Positions 51,935 to 59,991 of a DNA stretch of 64,000 nt are shown here, in pieces. This stretch comes from Psychroflexus lacisalsi (lineage in GTDB: Bacteria > Bacteroidota > Bacteroidia > Flavobacteriales > Flavobacteriaceae). Position 1 is the first letter of the stretch. Every line of letters starts with the position of its first letter. The position numbers and the translations under genes were made by a program. A model generated the notes under the pieces. It was not told the origin of the DNA, did not search any database, and was given only the letters and a program-made list of their open reading frames with translations. The stretch lies in the NCBI RefSeq assembly GCF_020164495.1, contig NZ_JAIQYZ010000004.1:119458-183457 (forward strand). Direction: 5' to 3'.

Positions 51935-53377
51935 ATGACTGAAAATACTACCAATCCTTCTGACAATGATTCAAACTCTGAATCCTCAAAACAGGTAAAA
52001 ACAAGCCTTAAGCATTCTTTTTCAAATATAAAAGAATTTCTTTACGAGCTTTTGGATATCACACACGATACCGATAGAGAAGCTACAACGGAAGCTATCA
52101 TAAAGGATATCCCTTTCAAAGGTCACAATGCTTGGATTTTAATCTTTTCAATAATTGTGGCTTCCGTTGGGCTCAATGTAAGTAGTACAGCAGTTGTTAT
52201 AGGCGCCATGCTTATATCACCACTTATGGGACCGATAGTCGGGCTTGGCTTTTCTGTAGCCATCAATGATGTGGATGCTTTGAGAAGATCATTGATCAAC
52301 CTTGGTGTAATGGTTGGACTTAGTTTGGTGACTGCATTTCTATATTTTCAATTGTCTCCACTCACTCAGCTTACACCAGAACTCGAAGCAAGGACTTATC
52401 CGACCATACTTGATGTTTTAGTCGCTATTTTTGGTGGCTTAGCGCTCATTATTGCTAAAGCCAAAAAAGGAACAATTATCACTGTAATTTCTGGTGTAGC
52501 TATCGCTACAGCTTTAATGCCTCCATTGTGTACTGCTGGCTACGGCTTAGCTGTTTGGGATATGAGCATTTTTGGTGGAGCCATGTATTTGTTCACCATC
52601 AATACCATATTTATAGCTTTATCCACTTTTGTGGTTTCCAAGTTTTTGAGATTTCCATTAGTGAAATATGCAAATTCTTTGAGACGAAGAAGGATTGCTC
52701 AAATCGCTTCTTCCATTGCTATAATTGTAATGATCCCAAGTGTATATTTGTTTTATAATTTACTGAAGGAGTCTTACTTTATTAATGATGCTAATAGGTT
52801 TGTGCAGGAAGAGTTAATGAATTATAAACAATCTTTTCTTCAAAAGAATTCTACTGTAATTACTTATGATTCCGGTCTTTCTCCGACAATTGATGTTTCT
52901 TTTTTAGGTAAAGAAATACCAAAAGAAGTGATCACGCTTTGGAAGGATAAGATGAACAACTATGAATACTTGGAAGATACTGAGCTAAGGGTTCTTCAGA
53001 ATGAAAATTCTGAAAATTTCAATCAATTGCAGTTTATGTCTGAGCTGAAAAAGCGGGATTCTCTTGAGCTTGCTGAGTCTAAAGCTGAAATTGAAAATTT
53101 ACAATACGAGTTGAGATCCATGCAGAAAAATAATAGAATCGTAAGGTTTGATCGTTTAGCTCAAGAGATTCAGTTGAATTACGAAAAAGTGGCTGAAGTG
53201 AGTTTTGCTGATGTCATAAAATCCAACTTTGAAAACCTGGACACGATACCAACATTTAGTATAAAGTGGAAGCCTGAAATAAATTCAGAAGAAAAGCAAA
53301 AGAAACTTAAACAACTTGAAGATTGGTTATCCTACAAGCTTAATTTAGATGATATAAGTGTCCTGTCTATAAATTAA
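51935..53377 (+). CDS. DUF389 family membrane protein
   Basis: A 480-residue protein with a cytoplasmic N-terminus, then a run of about six membrane segments containing LISPLMGPIVGLGFSVAIND, LVAIFGGLALIIAKAKKG and GVAIATALMPPLCTAGYGLA, the DUF389 signature. A long coiled-coil-like, charged C-terminal half follows. The function of DUF389 is unknown. The gene is convergent with an ABC-transporter ATPase gene and overlaps its end by 4 bases. Confidence 0.88.
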   Translation: MTENTTNPSDNDSNSESSKQVKTSLKHSFSNIKEFLYELLDITHDTDREATTEAIIKDIPFKGHNAWILIFSIIVASVGLNVSSTAVVIGAMLISPLMGPIVGLGFSVAINDVDALRRSLINLGVMVGLSLVTAFLYFQLSPLTQLTPELEARTYPTILDVLVAIFGGLALIIAKAKKGTIITVISGVAIATALMPPLCTAGYGLAVWDMSIFGGAMYLFTINTIFIALSTFVVSKFLRFPLVKYANSLRRRRIAQIASSIAIIVMIPSVYLFYNLLKESYFINDANRFVQEELMNYKQSFLQKNSTVITYDSGLSPTIDVSFLGKEIPKEVITLWKDKMNNYEYLEDTELRVLQNENSENFNQLQFMSELKKRDSLELAESKAEIENLQYELRSMQKNNRIVRFDRLAQEIQLNYEKVAEVSFADVIKSNFENLDTIPTFSIKWKPEINSEEKQKKLKQLEDWLSYKLNLDDISVLSIN

Positions 53378-54138
53378 AGACCTCTTCTTTGTGTAATTCT
53401 TACTTTTTGAAATAGATTGGAGGCGTATACAAAGTCTGTAAGTTTTTTATTATCCGTCTTGTATATATTATCTTTATTGCCTTCCCATGCTTTTATACCA
53501 TTCTCAAGATAAATTATATTTTCACCAATTTCGAATACAGAGTTCATATCGTGAGTATTGATAACAGTTGTGATGTCATATTCATGAGTGATTTCCTGGA
53601 TAAGGTTATCAATAACAGAAGCTGTTCTGGGATCCAGCCCAGAATTTGGTTCATCGCAAAAAAGAAAATTGGGTCTATTGACAATTGCTCTGGCAATCGA
53701 TACTCTTTTCTGCATACCTCCACTTATTTCGGAAGGAAGTTTATCATGAATATCTCCGAGATTTACCCTGTCTAGAACTTCGTCCACACGTTTTTCTCTG
53801 TCCTTCCTGCTCATTTTTGTCAGCATTTTTAGAGGGAAAACTACGTTTTCTCCAACTGTCATAGAGTCAAACAAAGCTCCACCTTGGAAGACCATACCCA
53901 TTTGAGTGCTAATTTCTCTTTTTTCTTCCTTGCTAAAACTTTTATAAGCTTTGCCGTTGTACTCTATAACTCCAGAATTTGGCTTAATTAGCCCTAGTAA
54001 GCATTTTAAAAACACAGTCTTTCCAGAACCAGACTGACCGATTATTAAATTGGTTTTTCCTTTTTCAAATTCAGCATTCACCCCTTTTAATACGTCTAGG
54101 TCTCCAAAGGATTTGCATAAATCTTTAACTTTAATCAT
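53374..54138 (-). CDS. ABC transporter ATP-binding protein (MlaF-like)
   Basis: The 254-residue ATPase has Walker A GQSGSGKTVF, the signature SGGMQKRVSIARA, Walker B LFCDEPNSGLDP and the switch His in NTHDMNSV. Its pairing with the MlaE-type permease 1 base upstream makes it part of a lipid-transport system that keeps outer-membrane asymmetry. The substrate-binding MlaD partner is not in the window. Confidence 0.85.
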   Translation of the reverse strand: MIKVKDLCKSFGDLDVLKGVNAEFEKGKTNLIIGQSGSGKTVFLKCLLGLIKPNSGVIEYNGKAYKSFSKEEKREISTQMGMVFQGGALFDSMTVGENVVFPLKMLTKMSRKDREKRVDEVLDRVNLGDIHDKLPSEISGGMQKRVSIARAIVNRPNFLFCDEPNSGLDPRTASVIDNLIQEITHEYDITTVINTHDMNSVFEIGENIIYLENGIKAWEGNKDNIYKTDNKKLTDFVYASNLFQKVRITQRRGL

Positions 54139-54139
54139 A

Positions 54140-54883
54140 TTAACTGAATAATAATTGAGTGATGAAATAATTCATAAAAATGATAATAACGCTGGTCCAT
54201 ACAAAAGAGGTTGTTGCTGCGTGACCTACTTCCAGAGAACCACCCCTCATGTAGTATCCATGAAATGATGGAACGGTAGCCAGAATGAAAGCAAATATGA
54301 AACTTTTAAGGAATGCATAGAACACCTGGAAAGGAATAAAATCCTCCTGTAAACCAGTTAAAAACTCTTCAGCGCTCAGAAAACCTCCATAAACTCCTGC
54401 GAAGTAAGCGCCAATAATCCCGACAAACATTGAAATGCCGATGACGAAAGGGAACATGCACATGGCAACAATCTTTGGGAAAACGAGATAGTTCAAAGAA
54501 TTTATTCCCATCACTTCCAAAGCATCAATTTGTTCCGAAACCCGCATAGTTCCAATACTTGAAGTGATATAAGAACCTACTTTACCTGCCATAATTATAG
54601 CAACAAAAGTAGGGGCAAACTCCAATATGATAGATTGCCTAGCTGCAAAACCAATTAGTGATTTTGGGACAAATGGATTCGAAAAATTTAAAGCAGTCTG
54701 TATGGCAATCACTGCGCCAATAAAGAAGGAAATAAAGACTACAATACCCAGTGAACTAACGATAAGGTCATCAAGTTCTTGCAGAATAAGTCTTCTCAAT
54801 TCTGAAGTTTTGGTCATCCTCTTGAACGTTTCATAGATCATGATGAAGTATTGACCAATACTCTTTATATAATTTATTAGCAT
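54140..54883 (-). CDS. MlaE-type ABC permease
   Basis: The 247-residue membrane protein has five or so membrane segments and the MlaE family stretches GAVIAIQTALNFSNPFVPKS, ILEFAPTFVAIIMAGKVGS and RVSEQIDALEVMGINSLNYL. It forms the channel of a phospholipid-transport ABC system together with the ATPase encoded just downstream. Confidence 0.88.
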   Translation of the reverse strand: MLINYIKSIGQYFIMIYETFKRMTKTSELRRLILQELDDLIVSSLGIVVFISFFIGAVIAIQTALNFSNPFVPKSLIGFAARQSIILEFAPTFVAIIMAGKVGSYITSSIGTMRVSEQIDALEVMGINSLNYLVFPKIVAMCMFPFVIGISMFVGIIGAYFAGVYGGFLSAEEFLTGLQEDFIPFQVFYAFLKSFIFAFILATVPSFHGYYMRGGSLEVGHAATTSFVWTSVIIIFMNYFITQLLFS

Positions 54884-54957
54884 TTGCTTTAAGCCTTTTT
54901 GAAATTTTGATAAAAATAGAATAAAAACTTGAAGATATGATTTAACCCAAGCATAAA

Positions 54958-54986
54958 CTTGAAACTAACATAACACCTTATCTTTG
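54958..54986 (+). promoter_or_regulatory. Promoter of pafA
   Basis: TATCTTTG at 54979-54986 matches TANNTTTG, with CTTG at 54958-54961, 17 bases before it. The start codon is 18 bases further. Confidence 0.45.
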
Positions 54987-55004
54987 TAAAAAATTATAAA
55001 TTAT

Positions 55005-56636
55005 ATGAAATTCAAAATCATTATTCTGTTCCTATTGTTAGCGCAAGTTCAAGGGTTTGCACAAGACAACAAAAATTCTACAAAACTTGTGGTTGGAGTA
55101 GTTGTTGACCAGATGAGGTACGATTATTTAACAAAATTTGAAAAACATTATTCAGAAGATGGATTTAAACGTCTGCAGAGAGAAGGTTTCGAAATGAAAA
55201 ATTTTCATTTTGATTATGTTCCTACCTATACCGGACCCGGTCATGCTTCTATTTTTACAGGGACAAGCCCAATGAATCACGGGATAGTTGCCAATAATTG
55301 GTATAATAAAATTGATAAAACAAGAGTTTATTGCGCGTCAGATCCTAATGCTTCAGGAATTGGTATAGATCCAGACGATAGAGATGGTAAGATGTCACCC
55401 AATAGAATGTTGACAACAAGTTTTGCAGATCAAAACCGTCTACATACCCAATTTAAAGGCAAAACAATAGGGGTGTCCATAAAAGATAGAGGCGCTATTT
55501 TGCCTGCCGGACATACAGCTAATGCAGCGTATTGGTTTGTTGGAGGTGATTTAGGCCATTTTATCAGCTCAGATTTTTATATGGATAAGCTGCCAAATTG
55601 GGTTGATGAATTCAATTCTTCTGATGTTGCTAAAAGTTACCTTAAAGAATGGGATACATATAATGATATAGCTACTTATATAGAAAGTGGATCAGATCTG
55701 AATAATTACGAAAATGGTTTCAAGGCTAAAGATGAGGCTACTTTTCCTTACGATCTTAAAAAATTAGCCAAGGATAATGATGATTATAGCATTATAAGGC
55801 CAACTCCATTCGGAAATGATTTGCTCTTAGACTTTGCCAAAGAAGCCATCATCAATGAAGAATTAGGTCAGGATGAGTTTACTGATGTTTTTACTTTGAG
55901 TTTCTCAAGCACTGATTATGTGGGTCATAATTTTGGTGTCAATTCTAAAGAAATCCAAGATACTTATATTCGTTTAGATCAAAACCTAGCAGAACTTTTG
56001 AAATTCCTTGACGAAAAAGTAGGTAAAGGAAATTACACATTGTTCTTAACCGCAGATCACGGTGCAGTTCATGTTCCACAGTTTTTAAAAGATGAAAAAA
56101 TTCCTGCGGGTTATTTTGAGTTTGGAGAAATGCGTGATGCTCTCGAGAGTCACTTAAGCTCAAATTTTGGATTGGATAATGTTATTGAAAGCATTTATAA
56201 CAATCAAATATTTTTGAATTATTCTAAGTTTAAAACCTATGCTGAATTTGTCACTGCTCAAAATGAGGTGAAACACTTTCTGATTCAATACAAAAATATA
56301 GACAAAGTTTATACAAGAGAAACTTTAGAAAATAGTGATTTCAGTGGAAATTCTGCAGAGTTAATCGCGAAGGGGTTCCATCAGAAAAGAAGTGGAGATG
56401 TAGTTTTCGCTTTAGATCCTTCCTATATTTCTTATTCTAAAAAAGGATCAACTCATGGTAGTGGAAACAGTTACGACACACAAGCACCTTTGTTGATGTA
56501 TGGAAATGGAATCAAATCCGGTAAAACCTACAACCGATACTATATTCCGGATATCGCACCAACAATTTCTGCCTTACTTGGAATAGAATTACCCAATGGG
56601 GCTACAGGTTCTGTAATTACTGAAGTTTTAGATTAA
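55005..56636 (+). CDS. pafA: PafA-type alkaline phosphatase
   Basis: The 543-residue exported enzyme (signal peptide MKFKIIILFLLLAQVQGFAQ) has VVVDQMRYD for metal binding, the nucleophile Thr in YTGPGHASIFTG (T76 in TYTGPG), the Asn of NHGIVANNWYNK, and the Lys/Arg pair of SIKDRGAILPAG. These four residue types define the Thr-type PafA phosphatase of Bacteroidota. It releases phosphate from phosphomonoesters in the periplasm and needs no phosphate starvation to be useful. Zinc ligands follow in TADHGAV and THGSG. Confidence 0.88.
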   Translation: MKFKIIILFLLLAQVQGFAQDNKNSTKLVVGVVVDQMRYDYLTKFEKHYSEDGFKRLQREGFEMKNFHFDYVPTYTGPGHASIFTGTSPMNHGIVANNWYNKIDKTRVYCASDPNASGIGIDPDDRDGKMSPNRMLTTSFADQNRLHTQFKGKTIGVSIKDRGAILPAGHTANAAYWFVGGDLGHFISSDFYMDKLPNWVDEFNSSDVAKSYLKEWDTYNDIATYIESGSDLNNYENGFKAKDEATFPYDLKKLAKDNDDYSIIRPTPFGNDLLLDFAKEAIINEELGQDEFTDVFTLSFSSTDYVGHNFGVNSKEIQDTYIRLDQNLAELLKFLDEKVGKGNYTLFLTADHGAVHVPQFLKDEKIPAGYFEFGEMRDALESHLSSNFGLDNVIESIYNNQIFLNYSKFKTYAEFVTAQNEVKHFLIQYKNIDKVYTRETLENSDFSGNSAELIAKGFHQKRSGDVVFALDPSYISYSKKGSTHGSGNSYDTQAPLLMYGNGIKSGKTYNRYYIPDIAPTISALLGIELPNGATGSVITEVLD

Positions 56637-57476
56637 GCGTTCTTTAATCTTCCTCCATCTATAGTTTCTAATAAAAACACCTTCTTCGGAACTTACCAGG
56701 AAGGTGTTTTTTTTTGAATTACTTTCTAGATAGGATTTTATTGATTTTAGAAAAAAAGAAAAATCCGATTTGTTTTTCGCCATTTTCAAGCAAGTCAAAA
56801 AAGCTAAAGGCCAACTATATCTCATTCTGAATAAAGAAATACCAAATAATTTGGGCAAATCTTTTTTGTAATGTTGGCCGGTTGGTTTAAGGTGATTGAC
56901 GAGCAAGCCTGGATTGGTCTCGACCTTCCAACCGTAAAATCTAGCCTTCATTTCATCGATAGTGTCCCAACCCATCGCCGGAATTAAACCATCTATTTGT
57001 TTAAAACATGCTTTGCGATAGGACTTTAGCGCCCCACGCAAATGATCAGAATTAGTAAGTTGCTCAATTTTCCAATCTTCATTTTTTTCTACTGTGCAAA
57101 AGCCACCATACATGCCTAGTTTTAGATTTTTTTGAAAGGCTCTGGTTAATACTTTAAGGTAATCTTTTGGAAAAATCAAGTCTGCATCAAATTTGCAGAT
57201 TATATCATAATCAACATTCAGATGTCTTAGGCCAAAATTGAAGGCGTCTATAATTTTACTTCCAGGACTATGCTTTAAGCTTTCGTCCCTTTTGACATAG
57301 CTGAAATTGGTGTGATCTTTAGAAAGGCGTTCAAGTATTTCTGAAGTCTTGTCGGTTGAGCCATCGTCAACGACAAGGATTTGTTTTGGTGAGTGTGTTT
57401 GGTTCAAAAGAGAATCAAGGCACTCTTCTATAAACTCCTCTTCATTATAAGCAGGTATGATGATCGCGATATCCAA
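56628..57476 (-). CDS. Family 2 glycosyltransferase
   Basis: The 282-residue GT-A glycosyltransferase begins IAIIIPAYNEEEFIEECLDS, has VVDDGSTDKT for UDP-sugar binding and KFDADLIFPK as the DxD site. It adds a sugar to a lipid or polysaccharide acceptor. It lies 3 bases behind a methyltransferase gene, so it is the third gene of the KAS III operon. Its 3' end overlaps pafA by 9 bases and carries the pafA terminator. Confidence 0.85.
   Translation of the reverse strand: MDIAIIIPAYNEEEFIEECLDSLLNQTHSPKQILVVDDGSTDKTSEILERLSKDHTNFSYVKRDESLKHSPGSKIIDAFNFGLRHLNVDYDIICKFDADLIFPKDYLKVLTRAFQKNLKLGMYGGFCTVEKNEDWKIEQLTNSDHLRGALKSYRKACFKQIDGLIPAMGWDTIDEMKARFYGWKVETNPGLLVNHLKPTGQHYKKDLPKLFGISLFRMRYSWPLAFLTCLKMAKNKSDFSFFLKSIKSYLESNSKKNTFLVSSEEGVFIRNYRWRKIKERLI
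56673..56715 (+). terminator. Terminator of pafA inside the convergent gene
   Basis: AAAAACACCTT and AAGGTGTTTTT form an 11-base stem with eight or more T after it. It lies 36 bases past the pafA stop but within the last codons of the minus-strand glycosyltransferase gene. Confidence 0.75.
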
Positions 57477-57479
57477 ATT

Positions 57480-58007
57480 TTACGGTTTTCTTTTACAGAA
57501 GACAAGATAATACCTTGGCGTAAAATATCTCAAAATGGGTCTAATCCCTATTTTTTTTATGGGATGCGTGAAGCTTTTAGAATCTATAATTTCCCAACCT
57601 GCTTTATCAAGTAACCACTCAAATTGCCATTGCTCAAACTCATGGTAATGCCTATCCCAAGGATCTGTTTTGCTTTGGTAAGCTTTCGCAAACCAGAGTT
57701 TTAGAGGAACACTGGTAAACAGATACTCACTTTTGAGGCTTTTTAATACTTCTAGAGGTGATAATAAATGCTCAAAAATTTCAAATGCTGTCGTGATTTC
57801 AGCTGAAGAAGATTTTAGCTGACTTTGATCAACATCCAGATCCTGACCTTTAGTATTTTCAACATCATATCCTTTCGAAGTCAGTATTTCAGAAAAAGGA
57901 TTAGGAACACCCAAATCTAAAACTGTTGATGGAGGTGAGGCATGTTTTTTTAAAAACTCTAAAGTTATTCGAAATCGCTTTTCAGGATAGGTGTTTTCGT
58001 ACATCAA
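57480..58007 (-). CDS. SAM-dependent methyltransferase-like protein
   Basis: The 175-residue protein has VLDLGVPNPFSEIL as motif I and EITTAFEIFEHLLSPLEVLK as the second, FEIFEHL form of class I methyltransferases. The SAM loop is slightly unusual (GVPNP in place of GxGxG). It lies 4 bases after a KAS III gene and 3 before a glycosyltransferase gene, so the three probably act on one lipid or polyketide-like product. Confidence 0.75.
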   Translation of the reverse strand: MMYENTYPEKRFRITLEFLKKHASPPSTVLDLGVPNPFSEILTSKGYDVENTKGQDLDVDQSQLKSSSAEITTAFEIFEHLLSPLEVLKSLKSEYLFTSVPLKLWFAKAYQSKTDPWDRHYHEFEQWQFEWLLDKAGWEIIDSKSFTHPIKKIGIRPILRYFTPRYYLVFCKRKP

Positions 58008-58011
58008 TAGC

Positions 58012-59079
58012 CTAGATTTCGTAGACTATCGCGTTGATGTTCATTCCTGCACCAACACTCGTAAACATAACGGTATCTCCAGGCTTTAAACTATCATGTT
58101 CAAATTCTCCTTTCAAAAACATGTCATAAAGCGTGGGGATAGTGGCGACACTACTATTGCCAAGCTTATCGATACTCATTGGCATGATATCTTTAGGTGT
58201 TTCTCTATCAAAGAGTTTATAGAACCTTTGGATGATGGCTTCGTCCATTTTTTCGTTGGCTTGATGAATGAAAATTTTCTTCAAATCATCAATAGATTTT
58301 CCGCTTTCCTCCAGGCAGGACTTCATAGCTTCCGGGACCTTTGACAAAGCAAAGTTATAGATCTTTCGACCATACATTTTAATATAAGCTCTATCGTCTT
58401 CTCTATCTGGAGAGAAGGATTTATCAAAATAAATATAGTTTGCTTCGGTCTTGGCGTAAGTTGCCGTCTTGTGAGCCAAAATACCACCACTACCTTCTTT
58501 TTGTTCAAAAATGGTAGCACCAGCACCATCTGCATAGATCATACTGTCTCTGTCATTGGGATCTACAACTCTAGAAAGTGTTTCAGCCCCAATAATTAAA
58601 CAGCGTTTTGCCATGCCTGCTTTCATGAATGCATAGGAATGAATACAACCTTCTATCCATCCCGGACAACCAAACAAAAGGTCATAAGCGACGCAGTTTG
58701 GATTATTGATTTGTAACTTTTCTTTTACCCTCGAAGCCAAACTAGGAACAGTATCCGCTTGTTGTTTATTATGAGCTACATCCCCAAAGTTATGTGCTAC
58801 AATAATATAGTCTAAAGTTTCGGGGTCGATATCTGCATCTTTGATGGCTGTTTCTGCCGCAAACGTAGCAATATCAGAAGTTTTTAATTTTTCGTCTACA
58901 TACCTTCTTTCTTCAATACCTGTGATGGCTTTAAATTTTTTGATGATCACCTCAGGCTCAGCATCAAAAGCAGTCTCATCTTGGTTGAAGAATTTATTTT
59001 TTAAAAAATCCTCATTTTTCTTAATCAATTCTGGAATATAACTCCCTACACCAACGATTTTTATAGCATTCATGTTCAA
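58012..59079 (-). CDS. 3-oxoacyl-ACP synthase III-like enzyme
   Basis: The 355-residue enzyme has the KAS III catalytic triad: Cys in LLFGCPGW (C138), His in IFIHQAN, and Asn in KLGNSS. It condenses an acyl-CoA with malonyl-ACP. The FabH used for fatty-acid synthesis is about 35 residues shorter and has a different start, so this is probably a specialised KAS III for a branched or secondary lipid. It opens a three-gene operon with the methyltransferase and glycosyltransferase. Confidence 0.82.
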   Translation of the reverse strand: MNMNAIKIVGVGSYIPELIKKNEDFLKNKFFNQDETAFDAEPEVIIKKFKAITGIEERRYVDEKLKTSDIATFAAETAIKDADIDPETLDYIIVAHNFGDVAHNKQQADTVPSLASRVKEKLQINNPNCVAYDLLFGCPGWIEGCIHSYAFMKAGMAKRCLIIGAETLSRVVDPNDRDSMIYADGAGATIFEQKEGSGGILAHKTATYAKTEANYIYFDKSFSPDREDDRAYIKMYGRKIYNFALSKVPEAMKSCLEESGKSIDDLKKIFIHQANEKMDEAIIQRFYKLFDRETPKDIMPMSIDKLGNSSVATIPTLYDMFLKGEFEHDSLKPGDTVMFTSVGAGMNINAIVYEI

Positions 59080-59136
59080 TATAAATTTTTTGCAAGGTAC
59101 ATTTAATGTGATTAAATTGTAAAGTAAGAGTCAAAA

Positions 59137-59907
59137 TTAATTGTTTTTAAATGCTTTCAAAATTTTTTCTGAATTTGATTTAGGCAACCTGAAGCTTGTT
59201 GTCACATTTTTAGAGAGGAAGTTATCTTTATAATTCTTTAGAATATTATGACGCTCTTTATAGACTCTAAAGTACATCAGGTAAAAACCAATGACTGAAA
59301 TCGTTGCAAAAGCTGATAAAATAGCCATCGACCAGAATTCGGTTTCAGCCAGTCTTCCAACGTGAGGAGCAATTATTAGTGGCGTATAAGATATTGGGAA
59401 GATGATAGAATTACCTGAAGCCAAAAGCTGATGCACATAATAAAAGTTATCATTTTCTTTTAAAGCTTTCATTTCACGATGGAACTTTCTAAAAAAAACA
59501 ATCATGGCTATAATAACCAATACTAAAAAGCCTCCAGCCAAAATAAAAGGCGAATTCATAAGTGACATTAATATAGTATGTATTACAGCAAAGCTTAAAA
59601 TTAATAAAAGCCAAAATTTCGGTGTTGAGGCTTCATCTTTTAATATTTTGAGAATTACTTTTTTGTAGAAGTATTTATCTATTTTTTTCATGTAAACTTC
59701 TGATATATCAGAAAAACCGATTACACCGTATTCTTTATAAGCTTCTTTAAGCGCTTCGTCAAATGTAAGTTCCTCATCTTCTCGCATTCTTGTAACAATG
59801 TCTTCTTCAAGATCCCTTGCTATAAGAAGTCTTAAATCATGGAAATCGACATAATGAGATTTGATGAAATCTAAAAGTTTTCCTTTCTCAGTTTCAGATA
59901 ATGTCAT
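59137..59907 (-). CDS. Membrane protein of unknown function, 256 aa
   Basis: The N-terminal 85 residues are helical and charged (KGKLLDFIKSHYVDFHDLRL), possibly the small domain of HAAS-like proteins. Four membrane segments follow (FWLLLILSFAVIHTILMSLM, FILAGGFLVLVIIAMIVFF, then two more), and a basic tail ends it. It lies 57 bases upstream of the KAS III gene on the same strand and is separated from gcvP by a terminator. The function is unknown. Confidence 0.65.
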   Translation of the reverse strand: MTLSETEKGKLLDFIKSHYVDFHDLRLLIARDLEEDIVTRMREDEELTFDEALKEAYKEYGVIGFSDISEVYMKKIDKYFYKKVILKILKDEASTPKFWLLLILSFAVIHTILMSLMNSPFILAGGFLVLVIIAMIVFFRKFHREMKALKENDNFYYVHQLLASGNSIIFPISYTPLIIAPHVGRLAETEFWSMAILSAFATISVIGFYLMYFRVYKERHNILKNYKDNFLSKNVTTSFRLPKSNSEKILKAFKNN

Positions 59908-59931
59908 AATCTTCTAAGAGTTGGTTTGATA

Positions 59932-59965
59932 TAAAAATAGCCTCAAATTAAATAACTTGAGGCTA
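59932..59965 (-). terminator. Terminator of gcvP
   Basis: TAGCCTCAA and TTGAGGCTA form a perfect stem around ATTAAATAAC, and the minus strand continues with TTTTTAT. Confidence 0.8.
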
Positions 59966-59991
59966 TAATTTATAAAAAATAATTAAGCTAT

